Origin: an uncultured Bacteroidota bacterium
GTDB lineage: Bacteria; Bacteroidota; Bacteroidia; B-17B0; Aurantibacillaceae
Length of the DNA: 14,921 bases
Reading direction: 5' to 3'
Assembly (NCBI GenBank): GCA_903923915.1
Contig: CAIXZI010000500.1
Span: 1-14,921 of the forward strand
Below the pieces are notes generated by a model that was not told where the DNA came from, ran no database searches, and saw only the letters and a list, made by a program, of their open reading frames with translations. This document shows, piece after piece, positions 1 through 6,967 of this stretch; within the stretch, counting starts at the first letter, position 1, and every line of letters begins with the position of its first letter. Both the position numbers and the translations under genes were made by a program.

Positions 1-336
1 AAACTCAACCTCTTTAGTAATTGCATCGTATTCACGATTATTTTTTACTTTACCAAGTTGCGCTTCGTATTTTTTAATGTTGGCTTTATGATCTTTAATT
101 GCCTGAGTTTTTTCAGCAATTTGATTTTCTAATTCAGCGTTTTCTTTGCTGTAATTGTCAAAACGAGTTTCAAGTTGAGCAACGGTATCTTCTAAATCTT
201 GTACTTCTAACGGAAGTTCGCCACGAATGATACGAAGTTTATCGGTTTTGCTGTCAATTAATTGTAGTTCATATAAAGAACGTAGCTTGCCCTCTACAGA
301 GGCGTCGATTTTTTCTTTAATAGTTGCTTTGCTCAT
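1..336 (-). CDS. C4 zinc-ribbon / coiled-coil hairpin protein (DUF164-like), C-terminus cut by window edge
   Basis: An open frame of 112 codons starts at ATG 336-334 and runs off the left end, so only the N-terminal part is visible. It begins MSKATIKEKIDASVEGKL and continues as a charged, heptad-rich helical region (about residues 20-95) typical of a long antiparallel coiled-coil hairpin. Residues about 99-112 read NNREYDAITKEVEF, the conserved turn motif of the DUF164/CT398 family, whose members carry a four-cysteine zinc ribbon at the C-terminus. That ribbon would lie outside the window and cannot be confirmed. The start codon is one base after the stop of the NIF3-family gene, so the two are surely co-transcribed and possibly translationally coupled; I recall this pairing as common in Bacteroidota. 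The family's molecular role is poorly defined (nucleic-acid or protein-complex scaffolding has been proposed). The family call is strong, the function open. Confidence 0.85.
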   Translation of the reverse strand, partial: MSKATIKEKIDASVEGKLRSLYELQLIDSKTDKLRIIRGELPLEVQDLEDTVAQLETRFDNYSKENAELENQIAEKTQAIKDHKANIKKYEAQLGKVKNNREYDAITKEVEF

Positions 337-337
337 G

Positions 338-1435
338 TTACAAATAATTTATTGGATTTGTGTTTAGATTCGACAAATAGGCGGCAAATGTAGGCATTTT
401 TTTAGAAATTACCTCATAAAATATTTCGGGGGTAAATTGCTCGGTTTCATAATGGCCAATATCAGCTATAACTATCTTGTTTTCAGCATCAAAAAATTGG
501 TGATACTTAAAATCGCCGGTAATAAGCACATCGGCTTTTGCCGAGATAGCATCGTTCAATAAAAAACTACCTGATCCACCACAAAGCGCCACCTTTTTCA
601 CTTTTTTGTCCAAAAAGTTGGTAAAACGAATGCCTTTTGCCCCAAAAACCTCTTTTATTTGCAATAAAAATGCTTTTTCGCCCATTTCTATAGGCAGCTC
701 ACCCACCATACCCGACCCAATTTGAGGGTGTTTATTATCTAAGGTGTAAATATCATAAGCCACTTCTTCGTATGGATGTGCGCTTAAAAGTGCCTCAATA
801 ACAAGCTTTTCTTTATAAAATTCAAACACAGTCTCAATCTTAACCTCATTCTCAACATGCAATTTATTTTTCTCGCCCACAAAAGGCTTTGAATTTTCGT
901 TTCCTTTAAAAGTCCCCGTTCCATTGGTATTAAAACTGCAATCGGAATAGTTACCAATTTGTCCGCAACCTGCATTAAACAAGGCTTCTCTAATGGCTTC
1001 CGCATTTTTATCCGGACAAAAAGTAACCAGTTTCCTCAATAAACCTCTTTTTGGCTGAAGCACCTGTGTGTTTACTAAACCTAATTTTTGCGCTATTTTA
1101 TTATTTACACCTGCAGAAACATTATCAGCGTTGGTGTGGCAGGCATACAGCGTAACATCGTTTTTAATAGCGTTAATTAAAAGTTGCTCTACATAATTTG
1201 CACCCGTTATTTTTTTTAGCGAAGAAAATATTAACGGATGATGCGCTATAATTAAATTGCATTTTTTTTTAATAGCTTCCTCAATTACAGCGTGTGTAAT
1301 ATCCAGGCAAAGCAAAGCCCCTGTTGCGGGTTTGCTAACATCGCCACACTGTACGCCGCTATTATCATAGCTTTCTTGCAAAGCAGGCGGAGCAAAGTTT
1401 TCAATGCAACTAATTACATCTTTAATTAAAATCAT
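338..1435 (-). CDS. NIF3/YqfO-family dinuclear metal-centre protein with inserted PII/CutA-like domain
   Basis: This 365-residue protein belongs to the NIF3 (DUF34) family of cytosolic toroidal hexamers with a two-metal site. Visible ligand motifs are HHPLIF (H65, H66), YACHTNAD (H100, D104) near the N-terminal half, and ADIGHYETE (H328, E332) near the C-terminus, with the family's GGSGS loop (286-290) and ITGDFKYHQ (305-313). Short family members have about 250 residues. The extra segment here, roughly residues 130-240 and including SAHPYEEVAYDIY (218-230), matches the PII/CutA-like insertion known from Bacillus YqfO, so this is the long, three-part form. The substrate of the family is unsettled; a GTP cyclohydrolase I type 2 label is often carried over without proof. 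The ATG at 1435 gives the expected N-terminus (MILIKDVISCIENFAPP). The gene sits first in a two-gene unit with the zinc-ribbon gene. Family call strong; biochemical role uncertain. Confidence 0.93.
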   Translation of the reverse strand: MILIKDVISCIENFAPPALQESYDNSGVQCGDVSKPATGALLCLDITHAVIEEAIKKKCNLIIAHHPLIFSSLKKITGANYVEQLLINAIKNDVTLYACHTNADNVSAGVNNKIAQKLGLVNTQVLQPKRGLLRKLVTFCPDKNAEAIREALFNAGCGQIGNYSDCSFNTNGTGTFKGNENSKPFVGEKNKLHVENEVKIETVFEFYKEKLVIEALLSAHPYEEVAYDIYTLDNKHPQIGSGMVGELPIEMGEKAFLLQIKEVFGAKGIRFTNFLDKKVKKVALCGGSGSFLLNDAISAKADVLITGDFKYHQFFDAENKIVIADIGHYETEQFTPEIFYEVISKKMPTFAAYLSNLNTNPINYL

Positions 1436-1466
1436 GTTTCAAAAATAGGAATTAAAATGAAGCTTT

Positions 1467-1583
1467 GGGCGTTCCGGCTTGTTGGCATTTCTAACGAATG
1501 TGAGAAATCTTCTGCGCCGTCGGGCTTTCCACTTCAACCTTTTGCGATTACCCAAAAGGATTTTCGTTGCAATCCCTAACGCG
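1467..1583. repeat. Structured intergenic repeat, GGGCGTTCC...CAATCCCTAACGCG type
   Basis: This noncoding block lies in the divergent spacer and is visibly more GC-rich than its flanks. It is built from nested inverted repeats: outer GCGTT (1469-1473) with AACGC (1578-1582); CGGC (1475-1478) with GCCG (1516-1519); ATTTCT (1487-1492) with AGAAAT (1503-1508); and CCTTTTG (1538-1544) with CAAAAGG (1553-1559). The signature words GGGCGTTCC, CGGGCTTTCC, AAAAGGAT and CAATCCCTAACGC match a dispersed intergenic element I recall from many Bacteroidota genomes, with variable hairpin tips. It may be a REP/MITE-like element or a structured RNA. Only one copy is in this window, so its repetitive nature rests on memory rather than on the sequence given. 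Confidence 0.6.
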
Positions 1584-1604
1584 TTTAACCACAACTGTTA
1601 AAAT

Positions 1605-1620
1605 TACCCTGTTTAGGGTA
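1605..1620. promoter_or_regulatory. Perfect palindrome upstream of the redox operon, candidate operator
   Basis: TACCCT (1605-1610), the spacer GTTT, and AGGGTA (1615-1620) form a perfect 6+6 bp dyad whose centre lies about 47 bp before the ATG at 1660. It has the size and symmetry of a binding site for a dimeric regulator and sits in the promoter region of the barrel-Rieske-imelysin-diheme operon. It does not match the Fur box I know. With an AT-rich flank and no long T run it is a poor terminator. Regulator unknown; the call rests on symmetry and position only. Confidence 0.35.
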
Positions 1621-1659
1621 TTTCCTTATTTGGAATTATTCTAAATATTTGCATCCGTT

Positions 1660-2886
1660 ATGAAAAAGCTATCTATAAATTTATTTTTTATTGTTTGCGG
1701 CTTATCAGTAAGCGCACAGGTAATAACCCGAGAAGACTCCCTAAACGCAGGTTTGGTGCGTAGTACTAACCCAACCGTTATTTCGGGCTACGGCGAAGCT
1801 TCTTTAAAATACAATACGCACTTTCAAACGGCTAATATAAATTTAGACAGGGTGGTTGTTTTTTTAGGCCATCGTTTCAGCAAAAAAATATCGCTTTTTA
1901 CCGAAACCGAAATAGAAAACGCAAAAGTAACGGGCAGCAATCATGGCGAAATTTCTTTAGAACAGGCTTTCCTAAAATTTAACGCCAATAAAGATTTATA
2001 TGTAGTTGCCGGCTTGTTTCTTCCTCGCATAGGTATTATAAATGAAAACCATTTGCCCACTACGTTTAATTCGGTTGCTCGCCCACAATTAGAAACACAA
2101 CTAATTCCATCCACCTGGCGAGAGCTTGGTGTTGGCATTTATTATAGTGTACCTCGTATTCCGGGTTTAAACCTAAGTGCTTGTGTGGTTAATGGTTTAA
2201 GTGCGCAAAACATGGGCGGTGGTAAAGGCATTGTAGATGCTCGTTTTGAAGGCAGTAATGCCACGGCATCAAATTTAGCTATAAATGCAGCTGTACTCTA
2301 TTATTATAAACACTTTCGTTTTCAAGTATCTGGTTATTATGGCGGAAGTGTTGGCTTATCTCCACGTAGTTCAGATAGTTTAAAACTAAACTCAGGTGCA
2401 TTTGGTACACCGGTTGGTTTGTTTGAAGCTAATGTGCAATACTTAACAAAAGGGTTTTACGCTAAAGCCTTGGGTTGTTTGGTTACCATACCCGATGCTC
2501 AATATATAAATCGCGCTTATGCAAACAACACCCCATCTACCATGAATGGCTTTTATGTTGAAGCAGGGTATAATTTGTTACACAAAACTAAATACGAAGA
2601 CAAAAGGTTAAATGTTTTTGGTCGTTATGAATCTTTTGATTTAAATGCCACTGTGCCATCTGTTACCAGTGCGGGTGCAGGTGTTCGTAATGATGCGTGG
2701 AAAAAAAGTTATGTTACGGGTGGTGTATCTTTTCAACCCATACAAGGTGTTTTAATAAAAGCCGATGTACAGGTTTTAACCACAGGTAATTACAACCAAA
2801 CATTAATTATTAATCCAAATCCTTCGGCAGCACCATACGTGCCACAGCAAACTTTTGTAGAATTAGGCGTAGCCTATAGTTTTTAA
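1660..2886 (+). CDS. Outer-membrane beta-barrel (porin-like) protein
   Basis: This 408-residue protein starts with a Sec signal peptide (MKKLSINLFFIVCGLSVSAQ, cleavage probably after Ala19 or Gln20). The rest consists of alternating hydrophobic/polar strands with Gly- and aromatic-rich turns (for example ISGYGEASLKYNTHF near 41-55, FRFQVSGYYGG near 218-228, RLNVFGRYESFDL near 326-338) and ends ELGVAYSF, the C-terminal aromatic strand expected of proteins assembled by the BAM machinery. Length and strand pattern fit a 14-18 strand porin similar to those with phosphate-selective-porin-like annotations in Bacteroidota. There is no TonB box or plug domain, so passive or facilitated diffusion is more likely than TonB-driven uptake. 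It is the first gene of a four-gene operon; its stop TAA shares one base with the ATG of the Rieske gene. Substrate unknown; the context with imelysin and a di-heme enzyme suggests a metal or a redox-active small molecule. Confidence 0.8.
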   Translation: MKKLSINLFFIVCGLSVSAQVITREDSLNAGLVRSTNPTVISGYGEASLKYNTHFQTANINLDRVVVFLGHRFSKKISLFTETEIENAKVTGSNHGEISLEQAFLKFNANKDLYVVAGLFLPRIGIINENHLPTTFNSVARPQLETQLIPSTWRELGVGIYYSVPRIPGLNLSACVVNGLSAQNMGGGKGIVDARFEGSNATASNLAINAAVLYYYKHFRFQVSGYYGGSVGLSPRSSDSLKLNSGAFGTPVGLFEANVQYLTKGFYAKALGCLVTIPDAQYINRAYANNTPSTMNGFYVEAGYNLLHKTKYEDKRLNVFGRYESFDLNATVPSVTSAGAGVRNDAWKKSYVTGGVSFQPIQGVLIKADVQVLTTGNYNQTLIINPNPSAAPYVPQQTFVELGVAYSF

Positions 2887-3317
2887 TGGAAAGAAGAGAA
2901 TTTATAAAAAATGCTTGTGTGTCTTGTGGTGTAATATCATTGATGAGCACATTTCCATTAACGCTTCTTCAAAGTTGTACTTCTTTGCCTATGCTGCGTA
3001 CATCTTCGGTAGATAAAAATATTGTTATCAATAAATCAAAACTGGCTCCCGAAAAAAATTTATTCGTTTTACGAAATGATGATCTGCAATACGATGTACT
3101 TCTTGTAAAAAATAAAGACAACACCTATTACGCTTTGTATATGCAGTGCACGCATCAGGATAATGCAGTAACTGCAAACGATAAAGGATTGAATTGCAGT
3201 TTACATGGCAGCACCTTTGATTTAGAGGGCAAAGTGACCAATGGCCCCGCTATACGCGAATTAAAAAAATATATGGTTACAGAAAACGCAGATAGTTTAA
3301 CAATAAATATTATATAA
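2886..3317 (+). CDS. Rieske [2Fe-2S] protein, Tat-like exported probable lipoprotein
   Basis: This 143-residue protein has a complete Rieske cluster motif: C88-T-H90, then C104-S-L-H107 in NCSLHGSTFD, giving two Cys and two His ligands for a 2Fe-2S cluster. The domain spans about residues 48-143, close to the minimal size, and has no transmembrane anchor of the bc1/b6f kind. The N-terminus MERREFIKNACVSCG carries the RRxFIK pattern of a twin-arginine signal, which fits export of a pre-assembled iron-sulphur protein. A lipobox-like LLQSC places a lipidation Cys at 31. Two more cysteines (C11, C14) lie inside the leader. It probably acts as a periplasmic or membrane-tethered electron carrier for a partner, the obvious candidate being the di-heme enzyme two genes downstream. 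The start overlaps the previous stop by one base and its stop is one base before the imelysin ATG. Confidence 0.9.
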   Translation: MERREFIKNACVSCGVISLMSTFPLTLLQSCTSLPMLRTSSVDKNIVINKSKLAPEKNLFVLRNDDLQYDVLLVKNKDNTYYALYMQCTHQDNAVTANDKGLNCSLHGSTFDLEGKVTNGPAIRELKKYMVTENADSLTINII

Positions 3318-3318
3318 A

Positions 3319-4464
3319 ATGAAAGTAAAACAAACAACGCTATTCAGTATGTTGATTTTACTAAGTATTACAGCTTGTCATAAAGCAGCAAATAATACAA
3401 CAACTAATACCGCAAACACAATAACACCAACATCATCACAAGTCATAGCTGATTTTTGTACACATGTTGCCGCGCCAGATTATACAGATATGTATAACAA
3501 TGCAATTACTTTTCAAAACGCAGAAGCTACTTTTTATGTCAATCCAAACGATAATGATTTAAACACCATGCGTGCTTCTTGGAAAGCAATGCGCGCAGCT
3601 TATGAATCTGCCGAAGGGTTTTTAATCGGGCCTATTTCTACACAAGATTTAGATCCGGATATTGATACGTGGCCTGTAGAACAAAATGAATTAGACTCTA
3701 TTCTTAATGGGAGTACACCTCTAGATGTAACCTATGTAAGTAATTTACAATCTTCTCTAAAAGGATTTCACCCGGTAGAATACTTAATATTTGGTACCAC
3801 GGCAGCAGCTACGGCAGCTTCTTTTACAGTAACAACTACTTTGCCAACAGGCCCTCGTAAAAAAGAATATTTACATGCTCTTACCGCTAATATGGTAAGT
3901 ATAGTTTCTCAAATAAAAGATAGTTATGTGGTTGGTTCAAGTAATGATTATGCAACTGTTTTAAATACAGCGGGTGCAAATTCAATTTATCCAACACCTA
4001 AAGCAGCACTGTTAGATTTGGTTGTGGCCATGAGTGGTATTTGTGAAGAAGTTGGTGGAAGTGCTAGTGATGGAAAAATAAACAGCGTTTACACAACACA
4101 AGATGTTACACTACAAGAATCTTTTTTTAGTGATAATTCTTGGAATGATTTTACCAATAACATTGCCGGCATTAAAAATGTGTACATGGCTACTTACAAA
4201 AGTTCTGCAAACGGACACAGTATGCATGATTTAGTAAGCGCAAAAAATATTTCGTTAGATAATACTATACAAAGTAAATTAAATGCAGCTATTAACGCGT
4301 TTAGTAACGCACACTTGCCTTTCGGTCAATCCGTGGTTTCAGAAAGAACACAAGTTCAAAATATAATGAATGCCATAAGAGATTTACAAGATGTACTTGA
4401 TGATGGCACACCTAACAACAAACATGATTTGGCTGATTTTATGAATCTATATGTTGCCGATTAA
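3319..4464 (+). CDS. Imelysin family (peptidase M75 / EfeO-like) lipoprotein
   Basis: This 381-residue protein has a lipoprotein leader ending SITAC (Cys20), then a Thr/Asn-rich linker (about 22-40), then an all-helical imelysin domain (about 41-381). The diagnostic GxHxxE motif is present as G149-F-H151-P-V-E154 in KGFHPVEYLIFG, preceded by the family's D-x-D-x-W-P region (DPDIDTWPVEQNEL, 112-125). Imelysins include ICMP, IrpA and EfeO and are linked to iron handling; despite the M75 name most are thought to bind metal rather than cut peptides. Position in the operon, one base after the Rieske gene and six before a di-heme cytochrome gene, follows the imelysin plus DUF1111 pairing I recall from Pseudomonas and Bacteroidota. 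It is likely anchored to a membrane facing the periplasm and may bind ferric or ferrous iron. Family call firm; substrate inferred. Confidence 0.92.
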   Translation: MKVKQTTLFSMLILLSITACHKAANNTTTNTANTITPTSSQVIADFCTHVAAPDYTDMYNNAITFQNAEATFYVNPNDNDLNTMRASWKAMRAAYESAEGFLIGPISTQDLDPDIDTWPVEQNELDSILNGSTPLDVTYVSNLQSSLKGFHPVEYLIFGTTAAATAASFTVTTTLPTGPRKKEYLHALTANMVSIVSQIKDSYVVGSSNDYATVLNTAGANSIYPTPKAALLDLVVAMSGICEEVGGSASDGKINSVYTTQDVTLQESFFSDNSWNDFTNNIAGIKNVYMATYKSSANGHSMHDLVSAKNISLDNTIQSKLNAAINAFSNAHLPFGQSVVSERTQVQNIMNAIRDLQDVLDDGTPNNKHDLADFMNLYVAD

Positions 4465-4470
4465 TAAGTA

Positions 4471-5859
4471 ATGGTTATAGTTAACTCAAAATATTTTTAT
4501 GTACTCGCTGTTGTTTTGTTTTTTTCGACAAGTTGTCGTAAAGCAAAAGATTTCCCGGAAAGCGAACAAGACCCTCGTTTAAGTGGAGGCTCTCAAACCA
4601 CATTTAATAATGGCTCGGGCGCATTCGATCAATCTTTTTTCGGCCTAAATGCACATGATCAATTAATACATGATATTGGAGATACTAAATTTAGTTCGGC
4701 TTTTGTAACAGCGCCTGCGCATGTTAACCCGGGCATTGGGCCATTGTTTAATAACATTAGTTGTGGTAGTTGTCATCCATCGCAAGGCAGTGGCTCACCT
4801 CCACAAGCGGGACAAAATGCCGGCCTAGAATCTTTCTTTTTATTGCTCAGTAATGGTGGTGTTGATGCACGTGGCGCTCCTGCCGATGTGCCTGGCTTTG
4901 GTAATCAGTTGCAAAACAACAGCAGTTATGGTAAACAAAAAGAAGGAGATTATAATGTTACTTACACAAATCAAACCTTTACTTATCCGGATGGAACAAC
5001 TGCCATATTACGAGCACCTACTTATAATATTGTAAACACATACTTGCCTTTTCCGGCAAATACCAAGGTGTCTCCGCGTATGGCGCCCTCTGTTTTTGGT
5101 TTAGGCTTGTTAGAAAACATTGGCGATGCAACAATTATTGCCATGTCAACTCAGGCACAAACAGATACTAATATGATTGCCGGATTACCTAACTATGTGT
5201 GGGATGTGGTAAAAAATAAATTAGCTGTTGGCAGATTTGGACACAAATGTGAGCGACCAACAATTGAACAACAAGTAGCCGAAGCATTACAACAAGACAT
5301 TGGCATTACCAATAAATTATTTCCAAACGAAAATTCTTATGGACAACCTCAGTATTACGATGATGGTTTAAGCCCTGAAATAAATGATAGCACACTTAAT
5401 GCTTTAGTTTATTACATGCGCACTATTGCTGTGCCTGCACGCCGTAATGTAACAGATGCAACTGTTTTACGCGGAGAACAATTATTTAAGCAAGCTAAAT
5501 GTGCGGGTTGTCATCGTCAAACTATTGTAACCGATGTTAATATAACGCTGCCGCAAGTATCTAATCAAACCATACACCCTTATACTGATTTATTGTTGCA
5601 TGATTTAGGTCCGGGCTTGGCAGATGGGCGTGCTGTTTATAATGCTTCTGGTCAAGATTGGCGCACGTGTCCGCTTTGGGGTATTGGACTAACACAAATT
5701 GTAACAGGGCAAACTACTTTTTTGCACGATGGCAGAGCAACTACATTAGAACAAGCTATTTTGTGGCATGGTGGACAGGCAAATTACAGTAAAGTATTTT
5801 TTACACATCTTCCTAAAAATGATAGAGATGCTGTTATTGCATTTTTAAATTCGTTATAA
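4471..5859 (+). CDS. Di-heme cytochrome c oxidoreductase (DUF1111 / MauG-like), lipoprotein
   Basis: This 462-residue protein has an N-terminal hydrophobic leader ending FFSTSC, with Cys22 the likely lipid anchor. Two c-type heme sites are visible: C98-G-S-C101-H102 and C344-A-G-C347-H348. The C-terminal half carries hallmarks of the di-heme oxidoreductase family: LLHDLGPGLADGR (375-387), WRTCPLWGIG (397-406) and FLHDGRATTLEQAILWHGG (417-435). The mid-region GRFGHKCERPT (254-264) is also typical. The family is related to MauG and bacterial cytochrome c peroxidases and is often annotated as a thiol oxidoreductase with little evidence. It probably performs a periplasmic redox step, for example changing the oxidation state of iron handled by the neighbouring imelysin or drawing electrons from the Rieske protein; this is inference. 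It is the last gene of the operon and its stop lies 2 bp from the stop of the convergent gene. Confidence 0.92.
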   Translation: MVIVNSKYFYVLAVVLFFSTSCRKAKDFPESEQDPRLSGGSQTTFNNGSGAFDQSFFGLNAHDQLIHDIGDTKFSSAFVTAPAHVNPGIGPLFNNISCGSCHPSQGSGSPPQAGQNAGLESFFLLLSNGGVDARGAPADVPGFGNQLQNNSSYGKQKEGDYNVTYTNQTFTYPDGTTAILRAPTYNIVNTYLPFPANTKVSPRMAPSVFGLGLLENIGDATIIAMSTQAQTDTNMIAGLPNYVWDVVKNKLAVGRFGHKCERPTIEQQVAEALQQDIGITNKLFPNENSYGQPQYYDDGLSPEINDSTLNALVYYMRTIAVPARRNVTDATVLRGEQLFKQAKCAGCHRQTIVTDVNITLPQVSNQTIHPYTDLLLHDLGPGLADGRAVYNASGQDWRTCPLWGIGLTQIVTGQTTFLHDGRATTLEQAILWHGGQANYSKVFFTHLPKNDRDAVIAFLNSL

Positions 5860-5861
5860 GT

Positions 5862-6920
5862 TTATACTTTGTTTTTTTCTTTAACAAAAGCAAACACAAC
5901 AAATAACACAAGTGTATATCCCCATATTTCGCCACGGGCAGGTACAATATCACTTAATATGTAGCAATGTAAAAAAAAAGATGCACTAATAATAACCAGT
6001 AGTCCCACGGCAACTCTAATAGCTTGTTTAGCAAATTTTATTTTAGAAAAATCTGTATCCAAAAAAAACAAAAAAGTAAACAGTGCAAATAGACGCAATA
6101 TAATTAGTTGATACTGCATAACAGGCAAAGCAAATGTATGTACTGTATTTTTTATAGATTGAGGAAGGGTAAAGTTTTGCAAGCCATTCATTCTACTTTC
6201 ATATCCGCCAGAAAAAACGTTTGTAGAGAGGGAGGTAAGAATTACAAGAACAGCTAACAACATATTTACTTTGTTTAGTTTAAACAGTGGGTAATAAAAT
6301 TTGTGAAGCAAGAATAATCCACATACAGATAATATACAACAGGCTGCATTTACCTCGTTTAAACCTCCAATGGCAGCAGCAAGAAAAAGCACACATATTG
6401 TTTTAAAAATCGATTTGTTTTCTTGCAGTAATAATGAAAAAAGAAACACACAAATTATAACACTAAGCAAATGATTGTTAGCCGAGCTTACCCAAGCCCA
6501 AATTTCTTGTCGGCCAACAAACAATAAAAAATATAAAGTGGCTGTAAACACAAAAGCAAAAACCACAGAAGTTTGTGTTTTCACATCTTGCTTTAAAAAA
6601 GTTTTGAAATATGTTTTATGTAGCACACTTATAGATTCCACAAAAAGCAACATCATGCCTGTAACATATATGGCATAGTAGGTGTAATTGTGTTTTAAAA
6701 CAGCAAAGGCTGGCGCAGTAATAACATGACTAAACCATCGCCCGTTAATGTTAGAAAAAAACAATTTGATAGATTCTACAACACCAAGCTTGCTTACGTA
6801 TTCATCATTAAAACTATCATCAATGTTTGTTTTGTAATGAAGCGCATCATAAAAAAATAAACATAAAAAACCCGCAACCATAGCTGCGGGTAAAATATAT
6901 TTAAATAGATTTTTTTTCAT
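5862..6920 (-). CDS. Polytopic membrane protein, DUF6056/GT-C glycosyltransferase-like
   Basis: This 352-residue protein is strongly hydrophobic with about eight to nine predicted membrane spans (roughly 8-24, 78-98, 116-136, 150-166, 171-207 as two spans, 218-235, 267-286, 301-320, 333-346). Between the first two spans is a polar loop with D34-D35 in NIDDSFNDEYVS and N59-G60-R61-W62 in INGRWFSH. Later come GGLNEVNA (E189) and SGGYESRM (R243). An acidic pair in the first periplasmic loop plus NGRW and a later Gly-Tyr-x-x-R loop resemble DUF6056 and other GT-C-fold enzymes that use polyprenyl-phosphate sugars. It is shorter than the roughly 450-500 residues I expect of that family, so it may be a compact or divergent member. 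It lies 47 bp downstream of glyA, separated by a GC-rich repeat. No acceptor or sugar can be named. Confidence 0.6.
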   Translation of the reverse strand: MKKNLFKYILPAAMVAGFLCLFFYDALHYKTNIDDSFNDEYVSKLGVVESIKLFFSNINGRWFSHVITAPAFAVLKHNYTYYAIYVTGMMLLFVESISVLHKTYFKTFLKQDVKTQTSVVFAFVFTATLYFLLFVGRQEIWAWVSSANNHLLSVIICVFLFSLLLQENKSIFKTICVLFLAAAIGGLNEVNAACCILSVCGLFLLHKFYYPLFKLNKVNMLLAVLVILTSLSTNVFSGGYESRMNGLQNFTLPQSIKNTVHTFALPVMQYQLIILRLFALFTFLFFLDTDFSKIKFAKQAIRVAVGLLVIISASFFLHCYILSDIVPARGEIWGYTLVLFVVFAFVKEKNKV

Positions 6921-6928
6921 TTTATATC

Positions 6929-6960
6929 TCCCCTCTCATGAGGGAGAGGGGTTGGGGGTA
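6929..6960. repeat. GC-rich hairpin repeat (CCCTCTC...GAGAGGGGTTGGGGGT type)
   Basis: A short GC-rich island sits in AT-rich sequence between glyA and the next gene. CCCCTCTC (6930-6937) pairs with GAGAGGGG (6944-6951) around a 6-base loop, followed by TTGGGGGT. The composition and the trailing G-run resemble a dispersed intergenic repeat widely seen in bacterial genomes (CCAACCCCTCTCCC...). On the transcribed minus strand it would form a strong hairpin 17 bases after the glyA stop. The next bases are not a T-run, so it is more likely an attenuating or mRNA-stabilising structure than a classical terminator. Confidence 0.55.
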
Positions 6961-6967
6961 AGGTCGA

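Noticed and set aside
1440..1447. Minus-strand TATTTTTG matching the Bacteroidota TAnnTTTG -7 box
   Set aside because: It ends only 4 bases before the NIF3 ATG, which would put the transcription start inside the gene, and no TTTG/TTG -33 element is found at the right distance; probably chance.
3155..3337. Minus-strand open frame over the Rieske gene end
   Set aside because: It is antisense to the conserved Rieske motif and spans a gene junction; no support as a gene.
4853..5035. Short plus-strand open frame inside the di-heme gene
   Set aside because: It is a frame-shifted shadow of a gene with clear heme motifs in the main frame.
6475..6678. Plus-strand open frame antisense to the membrane protein gene
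   Set aside because: The opposite strand has a continuous hydrophobic frame with family-like motifs; this frame has none.
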